The translations under genes were made by a program, and so were the position numbers. The notes below the pieces were generated by a model, which worked only from the letters and a program-made list of their open reading frames with translations, was not told the origin of the DNA and searched no databases. From Microbacterium sp. SMR1 (GTDB lineage: Bacteria; Actinomycetota; Actinomycetes; Actinomycetales; Microbacteriaceae), in assembly GCF_003289625.1 (NCBI RefSeq), contig NZ_QMBN01000003.1, positions 402,034 to 466,033 on the forward strand: DNA of 64,000 nucleotides, given 5' to 3'. How positions within the stretch are numbered: position 1 is the first letter of the stretch; the number at the start of each line of letters is the position of its first letter. Positions 9,031 to 17,659 of the stretch are shown piece by piece.

Positions 9031-10353
9031 ATGTCCGCATCCGAGAACTGGCGCTTCGAGACGAAGCAGATCCACACCGGAGCCGCACCGGACCCGGTCA
9101 CCAAGGCACGGGCGACGCCGATCTACCAGACGACCTCGTACGTGTTCGACAACTCCGACCACGCCGCGAACCTGTTCTCGCTCGCGGAGTTCGGCAACAT
9201 CTACACGCGCATCCAGAACCCCACGCAGGATGTCGTCGAGCAGCGCCTCGCCGCACTCGAGGGTGGCACCGGCGCCCTCCTCGTCGCGTCGGGTCAGGCC
9301 GCCGAGACGTTCGCGATCCTCAACATCGCCGAAGCCGGAGACCACTTCGTCGCCTCGAGCTCGATCTACGGCGGCACCTACAACCTGTTCAAGTACACGC
9401 TCGCCAAGCTCGGCATCGAGGTCACGTTCGTCGAGAACCAGGACGACCTCGAGGAGTGGCGCCGCGCGGTGCGCCCCAACACCAAGCTGTTCTTCGCCGA
9501 GACGATCGGCAACCCGCAGATCAACGTCCTCGACATCCGCGGCGTCTCCGACGTCGCCCACGAGGCCGGCGTGCCGCTGATCGTCGACAACACGATCGCC
9601 ACGCCCTACCTCATCCGTCCCTTCGAGCACGGCGCCGACATCGTCGTGCACTCCGCCACCAAGTTCCTCGGCGGCCACGGCACGGTCATCGGCGGCGTCA
9701 TCGTCGACGGCGGCAGCTTCCCCTGGACGGAGCACTCCGAGCGCTTCCCGGGGCTCACGACGCCCGACCCCTCGTACCACGGCGCCGTCTACACGCAGGC
9801 TGTCGGCGACGGCCTCGCCTACGTCATCAAGGCCCGCGTCCAGCTGCTGCGCGACCTCGGCGCGGCGATCTCACCCCAGAGCGCATGGCTGCTCATCCAG
9901 GGCATCGAGACGCTCTCCCTGCGCATCGAGCGCCACGTGCAGAACGCACAGGAGATCGCCGAGTGGCTCGAGAACCACGACGACATCGCCTCGGTCAACT
10001 ACTCGGGCCTGCCGACCTCGCCCTGGTACGCCGCCGCCAACCGCTACGCGCCGAAGGGCGTCGGGGCGGTGCTGTCGTTCGAGCTGAAGGGCGGCGTCGC
10101 CGCGGGACGGGCGTTCGTCGACTCTCTGCAGCTGTTCAGCCACCTCGCGAACATCGGTGACGTGCGGTCGCTCGTCATCCACCCCGCGTCGACGACGCAC
10201 TCGCAGCTGACCCCGGAGCAGCAGCTCACGACGGGCGTCACCCCCGGCCTCGTCCGCCTGTCCGTGGGGCTGGAGAACATCGACGACCTCAAGGCCGACC
10301 TCGAGCAGGCCCTCGCGACCGCGCGCAACGTCGCCGAAGCGGCGCGCGCCTGA
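9031..10353 (+). CDS. metY: O-acetylhomoserine sulfhydrylase (aminocarboxypropyltransferase)
   Basis: PLP enzyme of the Cys/Met metabolism family, 440 aa, expected to convert O-acetylhomoserine and sulfide to homocysteine. The N-terminus ([31 protein letters not shown]) and [22 protein letters not shown] are typical of MetY rather than of cystathionine synthases. The PLP lysine is in [11 protein letters not shown]. The ATG at 9031 is preceded by GGAG with a 6-nt spacer; an in-frame ATG at 9019 would overlap that site. metX, which supplies the acetylated substrate, lies 2.3 kb downstream on the same strand. A strong hairpin follows the gene. Confidence 0.95.
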   Translation: MSASENWRFETKQIHTGAAPDPVTKARATPIYQTTSYVFDNSDHAANLFSLAEFGNIYTRIQNPTQDVVEQRLAALEGGTGALLVASGQAAETFAILNIAEAGDHFVASSSIYGGTYNLFKYTLAKLGIEVTFVENQDDLEEWRRAVRPNTKLFFAETIGNPQINVLDIRGVSDVAHEAGVPLIVDNTIATPYLIRPFEHGADIVVHSATKFLGGHGTVIGGVIVDGGSFPWTEHSERFPGLTTPDPSYHGAVYTQAVGDGLAYVIKARVQLLRDLGAAISPQSAWLLIQGIETLSLRIERHVQNAQEIAEWLENHDDIASVNYSGLPTSPWYAAANRYAPKGVGAVLSFELKGGVAAGRAFVDSLQLFSHLANIGDVRSLVIHPASTTHSQLTPEQQLTTGVTPGLVRLSVGLENIDDLKADLEQALATARNVAEAARA

Positions 10354-10373
10354 TCGTTCCTCCTCAGAACGAC

Positions 10374-10416
10374 CGGATGCCCCGGACCACCGCGAGCGGT
10401 GGGGCCGGGGCATCCG
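10374..10416. terminator. Bidirectional terminator hairpin between metY and terC-type gene
   Basis: Inverted repeat with arms CGGATGCCCC (10374-10383) and GGGGCATCCG (10407-10416), with a second CCACCG/CGGTGG stem inside. It lies between convergent genes. No long U-tract, as is common in GC-rich actinobacteria. Confidence 0.7.
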
Positions 10417-10431
10417 TCGTTTGCGGCGCCG

Positions 10432-11463
10432 TCAGTCGGCGTCGGTGGCCGTCGTGATCTGCTCGCCCTGAACCTGCTCGCGATCGTTCTTCGCCTTGTC
10501 CCCGCGCGTCTTGGCGAGGCTCGCGACGGTGGCGACCGCGACGGTAGCGGCGATGAACAGCAGCGAGAACCAGATCGGGATCTCGGGAACCCACAACAGC
10601 GGCTCGCCGCCGTTGATGAAGGGCAGCTCGTTGACGTGGAGCGCGTGGAACACGAGCTTCACGCCGATGAAGGCGAGGATGACCGCCAGGCCCTGCGCGA
10701 GGTAGACCAGACGCTCCAGCAGACCGCCGATGAGGAAGAACAGCTGGCGCAGGCCCATCAGGGCGAAGGCGTTCGCCGTGAAGACGATGTAGGCCTCGTT
10801 GGTCAGACCGTAGATCGCCGGGATCGAGTCGACCGCGAAGACGAGGTCGATGAAGCCGATCGCGATGATGACGAGGAGCATCGGCGTGACGAAGCGCTTG
10901 CCGTCCTTCTGCACCGTCAGCTTGTCGCTGTTGTACTCGTCGGTCACGGGAAGGTGGCGGCGGACGAACGTCATGAACTTGCCGTTGGCCGGGTCGGAGT
11001 CACCGTGCGAGAACGCCTGACGGTAGGCGAGGAAGAGCAGCAGCGCACCGAAGATGTAGAAGATCCATGAGAAGTTGTCGATGAGCGCCGCGCCGATGGC
11101 GATGAACGCGCCGCGCATGATGAGCGCGATCACGATGCCGATCATCAGCACCTTCTGCTGGTACTTCTTCGGCACCGCGAAGCCGGTCATGATGATCAGG
11201 AAGACGAAGAGGTTGTCGATCGACAGGGCCTTCTCGGTCAGGTAACCGGCGAAGTACTCGCCCGCGAACACCCAGCCCCAGCCCGGCACGAAGCCGATGA
11301 CCACGCCGAAGATGAGCGCGAGGCCGATGTAGAACGCCGACCAGCGCGCCGATTCGGCGATCGTCGGCTCGTGCGGAGTGCGCACGTGCGCGAAGAACTC
11401 GTACACGAAGAAGGCGATGGTCACCGCGATGGTGATGATCCACACGAGCGGAGTGATGTCCAC
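10432..11463 (-). CDS. TerC family integral membrane protein, probable Mn2+ exporter
   Basis: 343 aa polytopic protein with about nine helices. Family landmarks include ALSIDNLFVFLIIM and LVFAVDSIPAIYGLT, which contain the conserved acidic residues thought to bind metal in TerC/Alx proteins. Several TerC-type proteins are now linked to manganese export or metalation of secreted proteins. The candidate yybP-ykoY riboswitch upstream supports a manganese role here. GTG start at 11463, preceded on the minus strand by GGAG with a 7-nt spacer. The C-terminus is charged and cytoplasmic. Confidence 0.92.
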   Translation of the reverse strand: MDITPLVWIITIAVTIAFFVYEFFAHVRTPHEPTIAESARWSAFYIGLALIFGVVIGFVPGWGWVFAGEYFAGYLTEKALSIDNLFVFLIIMTGFAVPKKYQQKVLMIGIVIALIMRGAFIAIGAALIDNFSWIFYIFGALLLFLAYRQAFSHGDSDPANGKFMTFVRRHLPVTDEYNSDKLTVQKDGKRFVTPMLLVIIAIGFIDLVFAVDSIPAIYGLTNEAYIVFTANAFALMGLRQLFFLIGGLLERLVYLAQGLAVILAFIGVKLVFHALHVNELPFINGGEPLLWVPEIPIWFSLLFIAATVAVATVASLAKTRGDKAKNDREQVQGEQITTATDAD

Positions 11464-11494
11464 GAAGGCTCCAAGGGGTCGACAGTAGCGAACG

Positions 11495-11590
11495 GCCAGG
11501 TCTCCTTCATCCCCGGAGGGACCGGCGTCCCGGAATCCGACGTCGGATCCGTAATGACGAGAGCGCCGCAGGCGGAAGTACTCCCCTTGC
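11495..11590 (-). ncRNA. Candidate yybP-ykoY (manganese) riboswitch upstream of the TerC gene
   Basis: On the minus strand the leader begins GCAAGGGGAGTA (from 11590) and ends near GGAGACCTGGC (to 11495). The GGGGAGUA box and an AGACC box closing against it are the landmarks I know for yybP-ykoY, and GTCATTACGG between them also fits. The outer arms GCAAGG and CCTGGC pair at five of six positions. The span of about 96 nt and position before a TerC gene fit the class. Not verified with a covariance model. Confidence 0.7.
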
Positions 11591-11631
11591 TTCGCGGTAT
11601 CTTACGCGACGATCGTGACGCTCAGCGCATC

Positions 11632-11637
11632 TACCCT
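11632..11637 (+). promoter_or_regulatory. Leaderless -10 element of the DUF2332 gene
   Basis: TACCCT, 6 nt, ATG at 11644. Confidence 0.5.
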
Positions 11638-11643
11638 GAAGCG

Positions 11644-12660
11644 ATGGACGCCGACACCTCCCGCCGCTACCATGCGTTCGCCGACTGGGCCCGGGGCAGC
11701 TCGCCGCTCTACGCCGAATGGGCCGAGGGCATCGCCGGCGACGACGAGCTCACCGAGCGGATCGCGCTCCTGGGCGAGCGGCGCGGCCAGCCGAATCTCG
11801 TCTTCGCCGCGGCGCGATGGGCCGGCTGCGGACTCGGGCCGTTCGCCGCTTGGCGCGAGCGGCTGATCTCGGAGTGGGACCGGGTCGCCGCCATCACCGC
11901 GGAGCGCCGCACGCAGACCAACGAGGTCGGACGCTGCGCCACCCTCCTGCCTCTCCTCTCCCGCATCGACGGACCGATCGCTCTCCTCGAGACCGGCACA
12001 GCCGCGGGCCTCTGCCTCTATCCCGACCGGTACGCGTACGAGTACGCGTCGCCCGGCGGCGAGCCGCTGCCGGCGATCGTTCCTGAGGGGTCGGATGCCG
12101 CCCATCGCCCGCTGTTGCGCTGCCGCATCGACGACCCCGGCGCCGTGCCCGAGTCCCTTCCCGACATCGTCTGGCGCGCCGGCATCGACCTCGCCCCGAT
12201 CGACGTGCGCGACGCCGGCGCGATCGCCTGGCTCGAGACGCTCATCTGGCCCGGCCCCGTCCATGACGAGCGCATCGGGCGACTCCGCGCTGCCGTCGAG
12301 GTGGCGCGGGCCGACCCACCGCACATCGTCGCCGGCGACATCCTCGAACTCCTTCCCGAGGTCGCAGCCGAGAGCCCGCCCGAGGCGACGCTCGTGGTCT
12401 TCCACAGCGCGGTGCTCCTCTACCTCGATGCCGACGAACGTCGCCGCTTCGCCGACCTCGTGAGCGCGCTCGGCGAACGGGTGAACCGCCGCGTCGTCTG
12501 GATCTCGAACGAGACGGTGGGCACCCTGCCGGAGATCGACGGACGGATGCCGCACGGCGTCGACCCCACCGGCAGCTTCGTCCAGACGATCGACGGAATG
12601 CCCGTCGCACTCGCGGGCCAGCACGGCGCGACCTACGAGGTGTCTCCGTTCCGGTCGTGA
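11644..12660 (+). CDS. DUF2332 family protein
   Basis: Soluble 338-aa protein of the actinobacterial/proteobacterial DUF2332 family. The family layout is visible: an N-terminal helical part (YHAFADWARGSSPLYAEWAEGIA...), then a segment resembling a degenerate SAM-methyltransferase fold (LLETGTAAGLCLYPDRYAY; LVVFHSAVLLYLDADERRRFADLV). No function is established to my knowledge. It stands alone between metY/terC and metX with its own leaderless promoter and ends 45 bp before metX, so it may be cotranscribed with metX. Confidence 0.85.
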   Translation: MDADTSRRYHAFADWARGSSPLYAEWAEGIAGDDELTERIALLGERRGQPNLVFAAARWAGCGLGPFAAWRERLISEWDRVAAITAERRTQTNEVGRCATLLPLLSRIDGPIALLETGTAAGLCLYPDRYAYEYASPGGEPLPAIVPEGSDAAHRPLLRCRIDDPGAVPESLPDIVWRAGIDLAPIDVRDAGAIAWLETLIWPGPVHDERIGRLRAAVEVARADPPHIVAGDILELLPEVAAESPPEATLVVFHSAVLLYLDADERRRFADLVSALGERVNRRVVWISNETVGTLPEIDGRMPHGVDPTGSFVQTIDGMPVALAGQHGATYEVSPFRS

Positions 12661-12705
12661 CGTAACACGCGAGCAGCGTGCGCCACGACCCGGGAGAATG
12701 GCGAC

Positions 12706-13908
12706 ATGGACTGGCAGACCTCCGAGGACACGGTGCCGAGCGCGCCGATCACGGAGGCCGATGCGCGCCTGCTGCGCGGACGCCCGCCCGCCACGGGCGC
12801 CTGGCGCGACGGCGACCCTGTCGGCCATCGGAGCTTCGGTGCGTTCGGTCCGCTCATCACCGAGAGCGGCGAGCAGCTGCCGAGCTTCCGCCTCGCCTAC
12901 GAGACGTGGGGCGAGCTCTCACCCGAACGCGACAACGCCGTGCTCGTGCTCCACGCCCTCACCGGCGACAGCCACCTGCGCGGCGAGGCAAGCCCGGGGC
13001 ACCCGACGGCCGGCTGGTGGGAGGACATCGTCGGTCCCGGTCTGGCGATCGACACCGACCGCTGGTTCGTGGTCGCCCCGAACATGCTGGGCGGCTGCCA
13101 GGGGTCGACGGGCCCCTCGTCGATCTCGTCCGACGGCTACGAATGGGCGGCTCGGTTCCCGTACCTCACGATCCGCGATCAGGTCGCCGCGCAGGTCCGG
13201 CTGGCCGACGCCCTCGGGATCGAGGTGTGGGCCGCGGTCGTGGGCGGATCGATGGGCGGCATGCACGCGCTCGAGTGGGGTATCGGGCACCCCGACCGCC
13301 TGGAGCGACTCGCGATCCTCGCCGCCCCGCCCGTGAACACCGCCGACCAGATCGCGCTGAACTCGGTCCAGCTCGAAGCCATCCGCATCGACCCCAGGTT
13401 CCAGGACGGCGAGTACTACGACGCGGCAGACGGCGACGGCCCGCACCGCGGTCTCGCGCTCGCGCGCCGCATGGCTCTGCTGAACTACCGCAGCCCGACC
13501 GAGCTGAACCTGCGCTTCCAGCGCACGTGGCAGTCAGGCAAGAGCCCGCTCGGTCTCGGCGGACGCTTCGCGGTGGAGAGCTACCTCGACTTCCACGGCA
13601 ACAAGTTCACGCGACGCTTCGACGCGAACAGCTACATCACGCTCGTCGAGGCGATGAACTCGCACGACGTCGGCCGTGACCGCGGCGGGATCGACGACGC
13701 CCTGGCACGCGTCACCGCGCGCACCCTCGTGCTGGGCATCGACTCCGACCGGCTGTTCCCCGTCGAGGGCCAGCACCGCATCGCCCGCGGCATCCGATCG
13801 ACGATCGACGAGGCGGCGGTGGTGATCTCGAGCGATTTCGGGCACGACGCCTTCCTGATCGAGACGCCCATCGTCGGCGCTCACCTGCGACGGCTGCTCG
13901 AAAGCTGA
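12706..13908 (+). CDS. metX: Homoserine O-acetyltransferase
   Basis: Alpha/beta-hydrolase acyltransferase, 400 aa, making O-acetylhomoserine for methionine synthesis. The nucleophile elbow is GGSMGGMHALEW. The acid is probably in GIDSDRLFPVEGQ and the catalytic His in FGHDAFLIE. The oxyanion region LVLHALTGDSH and the NMLGGCQGSTGPSS loop are typical of MetX. Position -12 to -7 before the ATG reads GAGAAT, a weak form of the local leaderless promoter. Works with MetY at 9031. Its stop is 4 bp from that of the convergent MFS gene. Confidence 0.95.
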   Translation: MDWQTSEDTVPSAPITEADARLLRGRPPATGAWRDGDPVGHRSFGAFGPLITESGEQLPSFRLAYETWGELSPERDNAVLVLHALTGDSHLRGEASPGHPTAGWWEDIVGPGLAIDTDRWFVVAPNMLGGCQGSTGPSSISSDGYEWAARFPYLTIRDQVAAQVRLADALGIEVWAAVVGGSMGGMHALEWGIGHPDRLERLAILAAPPVNTADQIALNSVQLEAIRIDPRFQDGEYYDAADGDGPHRGLALARRMALLNYRSPTELNLRFQRTWQSGKSPLGLGGRFAVESYLDFHGNKFTRRFDANSYITLVEAMNSHDVGRDRGGIDDALARVTARTLVLGIDSDRLFPVEGQHRIARGIRSTIDEAAVVISSDFGHDAFLIETPIVGAHLRRLLES

Positions 13909-13912
13909 CGTC

Positions 13913-15169
13913 TCAGCGTGTCGGCGCAGGCGCGTCGGATCGGTCGGTCAGCGAAGACGAGCGACGCCGGGCGCGCGCCTCGACGGCGAAGCTCGCGCAC
14001 GCGACCCCGAACCCGGCGAGGGCGAGGACGACCCCTACCCAGACCGGCGCGACGAACCCGAGTCCGGCGGCGATGACGACTCCGCCCAGTGCCGCACCCA
14101 ACGCGTTGCCCATGTTGAGCGCCGAGTGGTTGAGCGCCGCCGCGATCGACTGGTTGTCGCCCGCGACATCCATCAGCCGCGTCTGGATGGTCGGGCTCAA
14201 CGCCGACGAGAAGAACCCGACCAGGAAGACGAACAGGCCGACCGCCACGATCCAGCCGGCCGTCAGTGCGAGCAGCGCTTGAACCGCCGCAAGAGCGAGC
14301 AGGCCGCCCAGAAGGCTGCGCCGCAGATCGTGGTCGGCGAGCCTGCCTCCGACGAGGTTCCCGACGGTCATGCCGAGACCGGCGACGACGAGCACGATCG
14401 GCACCGCCCACTGCGGTGAGCCGGCCGCCTCGGTGACGAGGGTCGCGACGTAGCTGTAGACCGCGAAGAAGCCGCCGAAGCCGATCGCCCCGATGCCGAG
14501 CGCGAACCACACCTGGCCGATGCCGAAGACCCGCAGTTCGGCGCGCAGGGTGCGCGACGGCTCCCCTGCGTGATGCGGGACGGTCAGTGCGATCGCCACG
14601 GTGGCCAGCGCGAAGATCGCCGCGACGACGAGGAACGCGGCCCGCCAACCGAACTGCTGGCCGAGGAAGGTGCCGAGCGGAACACCCACGACGTTGGCGA
14701 TCGTGAGGCCGGTCAGCACGAACGCGACGCCCTGCGCACGCTTGCCCGGACCCAGGACGTCGGCGGCGACGAGAGCGCCGATGCCGAAGTAGGCACCGTG
14801 TGGCAGGGCCGCGAGGAACCGGGATGCCGCGACGAGCTCGAACGTCGGCAGCACGAGCGTCAGCGCGTTGCCGAGGGTGAGGGCGAGGGCGAGGAAGACC
14901 ATGACCCGGTGCCGCGGGTACTTCGCCACGACTCCTGCGATGGTCGGCGCCCCCACGACGACGCCGGCGGCGTAGAGCGTGATGAGCCACCCCGCCTGGG
15001 CGATCGCGGCTTCCGGATCGCTCGCGTAGACGGAGGGCAGCAGCTCGCCGGCGATCTCCGGCAGAAGGCCCATGACGACGAACTCCGTCATCCCGATGCC
15101 GAAGCTGCCGATCGCGAGCGAGAGCAGGGCCCGGCGGGCGGTCGGGCGAGGAATGGCGGGCGTCGTCAC
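13913..15169 (-). CDS. MFS transporter, DHA1 (AraJ/YdhP-like) type
   Basis: 418-aa membrane transporter with 12 predicted helices. The N-terminus SLAIGSFGIGMTEFVVMGLLPEIAGEL is the hallmark of the arabinose-efflux/chloramphenicol-resistance-like DHA1 subgroup. GTG start at 15169 overlaps the stop of the thiamine-binding protein gene by 4 bp (GTGA), so the two are translationally coupled, which hints at a shared substrate. No other substrate clue. Confidence 0.9.
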   Translation of the reverse strand: MTTPAIPRPTARRALLSLAIGSFGIGMTEFVVMGLLPEIAGELLPSVYASDPEAAIAQAGWLITLYAAGVVVGAPTIAGVVAKYPRHRVMVFLALALTLGNALTLVLPTFELVAASRFLAALPHGAYFGIGALVAADVLGPGKRAQGVAFVLTGLTIANVVGVPLGTFLGQQFGWRAAFLVVAAIFALATVAIALTVPHHAGEPSRTLRAELRVFGIGQVWFALGIGAIGFGGFFAVYSYVATLVTEAAGSPQWAVPIVLVVAGLGMTVGNLVGGRLADHDLRRSLLGGLLALAAVQALLALTAGWIVAVGLFVFLVGFFSSALSPTIQTRLMDVAGDNQSIAAALNHSALNMGNALGAALGGVVIAAGLGFVAPVWVGVVLALAGFGVACASFAVEARARRRSSSLTDRSDAPAPTR

Positions 15170-15510
15170 TCCGGGAGCGTAGCGCCGCGCTCCCCCTCAT
15201 GTCGAATCGATTCGAGCGCGCCCTCGAGCCGCTCGATCTTGCCGTCGAGCTCGCCGCTGTAGCCCGGCCGGATGTCGGCCTTGAGCACGAGCGATACGCG
15301 CGACCCGAACGGCATGACCGCCTCGGTCGCGTGCTTGACGACGGCCATCACCTCGTCCCACTCCCCCTCGACCTCGGTGAACATCGACGTGGTGCGGTGC
15401 GGCAGGCCGGATGCCCGCACGACGGCCACGGCTGCGGCGACGGCATCGTGCACCGAGCCGTCGGGATTGCTGCCGGTGCCGCTGGGAGCGACGGAGAAGG
15501 CGATGAGCAT
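15166..15510 (-). CDS. Thiamine-binding (MTH1187/YkoF-like) small protein
   Basis: 114-aa cytoplasmic protein of the DUF77/MTH1187 family. The start MLIAFSVAPSGTG, then VRASGLPHRTTSMFTEVEGEWDEVMAVV, matches the ferredoxin-like fold that binds hydroxymethylpyrimidine or thiamine in relatives. The ATG at 15510 is preceded by GGAGG with a 6-nt spacer. It starts 14 bp after the GT87 gene and runs into the MFS gene, so it belongs to the minus-strand run nnrD-GT87-this gene-MFS. Confidence 0.85.
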   Translation of the reverse strand: MLIAFSVAPSGTGSNPDGSVHDAVAAAVAVVRASGLPHRTTSMFTEVEGEWDEVMAVVKHATEAVMPFGSRVSLVLKADIRPGYSGELDGKIERLEGALESIRHEGERGATLPE

Positions 15511-15524
15511 GATGGACCTCCGGA

Positions 15525-16736
15525 TCAGGCGGGGATGGATGTCGGCGTCCGGACCGGCACCCGGACGAGGCGCACCACTATCCAGACACCCAGGACGATG
15601 AGCAGGGCGTTGCGCACGGTGAGGATGCCGACGCCGAGGGGATGCGCCGCGAGGACCTCGCCGTAGAACACCGGGTAAACGAGCTGGGTGAGCGCGCTGA
15701 GCACGAGGACGAGGATCGCCGGTCGCACCCAGGCGCGGCGCGCGACGACCAGTCCGAGCACGACGGGCGGGACGAGCCAGCACAGGTACTGCGGCGAACC
15801 GACCTTGTTGAGCACGATGAAGACGGTGACGATCGCGAGCGCCGCGACGGGCAGAAGGTCGCGCACCGCAGCGCCACGGCGCACCTTGAGGGCGGCGACG
15901 GCCGCCACGGCCCCCACTCCGATCACGAGGATCGGAGTCATCGCCGCGATGACCGGATCGATGTCGGTGCCGGTCACCTGGAACGTCAGGATCTCGGTCG
16001 AGTAGTAGACGAAGAAGCCCGGGACGCCGAGCATCTGCCCCCACAGGTAGAACATGCTCACGGGCGCCTCGACCTGAAGACCGCGCCCCGTCTGATCTCC
16101 GATGAACCCGAGCGCATGGTCGAGGCCACCGGCGGCGACGACGGCCGCGAGCGTCGCGACCGAGACGACGAGCCCGGCACCGACGAGCGCCCACCGCCGC
16201 CGGATCGCGATGACCGCGGCGGCGATGATCGCCGCGGGCCAGACCTTGATCCATGTCGCCACGGCCAGCAGGATGCCGGCCAACCAGGGCCGTCCGCGAA
16301 GCCACAGGCCGCCCATGACGGCGAGCGCGACGGTGACGGCGTCGAGCCGGTAGAGGCCGACCGGGCCGAGGAGCAGGATCGCCGCGAGCCAGAACCATGC
16401 CGCCGTCACACGTCCGCGTGACCGCGCGCGGCCCACGAGGACCGCGAAGGCGACGGCGTCCAGAGCCGTGACGAAGATGGCCCAACCCACCGTGTAGCCG
16501 GCTATCCACGCGAACCCGTGGGCGAGCACGAGCGGGACGAGGGCGAGCTGCGGGTACACCCAGTCTTCGTCGATCCCCACGATGCCCTCACCGGCGAGCG
16601 CTCGCTGCGACCAGGGTTCGTAGACGAGGTAGACATCCCCCATCGGCTGATTCGGGAGCACGAATCCGAGCACCGAGACCACGACGTGGACGAGCGCGAA
16701 CGCGACCCACAGCGTTCCCCGTCTCGACACCGTCAC
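15525..16736 (-). CDS. GT87-family (DUF2029) membrane glycosyltransferase
   Basis: 403 aa, about ten hydrophobic helices, with the N-terminal external loop carrying MGDVYLVYEPWSQRAL. This acidic loop after helix 1 is the catalytic region of polyprenyl-phosphate-dependent GT-C enzymes. Actinobacterial members are alpha-mannosyltransferases acting on lipoglycans; the acceptor here is unknown. The GTG at 16736 is the first start in frame and I see no strong Shine-Dalgarno, so the exact start is uncertain. Cotranscription with nnrD (36-bp gap) is likely. Confidence 0.8.
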   Translation of the reverse strand: MTVSRRGTLWVAFALVHVVVSVLGFVLPNQPMGDVYLVYEPWSQRALAGEGIVGIDEDWVYPQLALVPLVLAHGFAWIAGYTVGWAIFVTALDAVAFAVLVGRARSRGRVTAAWFWLAAILLLGPVGLYRLDAVTVALAVMGGLWLRGRPWLAGILLAVATWIKVWPAAIIAAAVIAIRRRWALVGAGLVVSVATLAAVVAAGGLDHALGFIGDQTGRGLQVEAPVSMFYLWGQMLGVPGFFVYYSTEILTFQVTGTDIDPVIAAMTPILVIGVGAVAAVAALKVRRGAAVRDLLPVAALAIVTVFIVLNKVGSPQYLCWLVPPVVLGLVVARRAWVRPAILVLVLSALTQLVYPVFYGEVLAAHPLGVGILTVRNALLIVLGVWIVVRLVRVPVRTPTSIPA

Positions 16737-16772
16737 ATCCTACGGTGAGGCCGTCGCGGCCCACCGGTGGTG

Positions 16773-17624
16773 TCAGCGGGCGGCCGGGTCGCCGCCGGAG
16801 AGCAGCACGTCGATCACGGCGGGCACGGCCTCCGCGACGTCCAGCGCCGTGATGGGACCGGGACCGGCACCGCGACCGGCATGTCCGTGGATGTACGCCG
16901 CCGCCGCGGCCAGCGGTGCCAGCGCCGCGGCATCCAGATCGTGCTGCGCACCCCGGGCCGCCACGACCGCACCCAGGATGCCGCCGAGCACGTCACCGGT
17001 GCCCGCGGTGGCGAGCCACCCGGTGCCGGCCCGCACGACGGCGGTCCATCCGTCGGGGGCCGCGACGACGGTCTCGGCCCCCTTGAGCAGCACGGCGATG
17101 CCCGCCGCGGCCGCAGTCTCGCGGGCGGCCTCGATGCGGTCGGTCAGTGACGTCGGCGTCACGTCGTCGAGGCCGAGCAGCCCGCGCAGGCGCGCGTGCT
17201 CGCTCTGGTGCGGCGTGACGACGAGCGGGGCGGTCGCGCCCGGGACCAGGTCGAGGGCCCCAGCGTCGACGACGACGGGGAGGTCGCCCTGCAGCAGCTC
17301 CCCCAGCCGTGCGGTCTCGGCTGCGGGCCGGGTCGCGGCATCCGTCCCCGATCCGATCAGCCACGCCTGCACGCGTCCGGGCGCGGTCACGGTCTCGGGT
17401 CGGCGCTGCAGCACGAGGTCGGCCGGACGCTCCGGGCCGAGGTAGCGGACCATCCCGATGCCGGTCCGCCACGCGGCCTCGACACCGAGCACGGCGGCTC
17501 CCGGATACTCCTGCGATCCGGTTCGCACACCGAGCACCCCGCGGGAATACTTGTGGTCGTCGGCAGTTGGCTTGCGCAGGAGCGCGACCGTGTCGCGCGC
17601 ATCCCATTCGTGGATCTCGACCAT
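16773..17624 (-). CDS. nnrD: ADP-dependent (S)-NAD(P)H-hydrate dehydratase
   Basis: Repairs hydrated NAD(P)H, using ADP or ATP. 283 aa, ribokinase-like fold equal to the C-terminal half of E. coli YjeF (Nnr); the NAXE epimerase half is absent and not in this window. Key motifs are KYSRGVLGVRTGSQEYPGAAVLGVEAAWRTGIGMVRYL and the catalytic/nucleotide loop AGTGDVLGGILGA. The ATG at 17624 has TAGGGT 6 nt upstream. First gene of a probable four-gene minus-strand operon. Confidence 0.92.
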   Translation of the reverse strand: MVEIHEWDARDTVALLRKPTADDHKYSRGVLGVRTGSQEYPGAAVLGVEAAWRTGIGMVRYLGPERPADLVLQRRPETVTAPGRVQAWLIGSGTDAATRPAAETARLGELLQGDLPVVVDAGALDLVPGATAPLVVTPHQSEHARLRGLLGLDDVTPTSLTDRIEAARETAAAAGIAVLLKGAETVVAAPDGWTAVVRAGTGWLATAGTGDVLGGILGAVVAARGAQHDLDAAALAPLAAAAAYIHGHAGRGAGPGPITALDVAEAVPAVIDVLLSGGDPAAR

Positions 17625-17630
17625 GGCGCC

Positions 17631-17636
17631 ACCCTA
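17631..17636 (-). promoter_or_regulatory. Leaderless -10 element of nnrD
   Basis: Minus-strand TAGGGT, 6 nt, ATG at 17624. Confidence 0.5.
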
Positions 17637-17659
17637 TCGGCGCCCCGAAGGAGCCCGGC

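Noticed and set aside
15511..15524. TPP riboswitch for the thiamine-binding protein gene
   Set aside because: The gap to the GT87 gene is 14 bp, with no room for a riboswitch; no CTGAGA-type element is seen.
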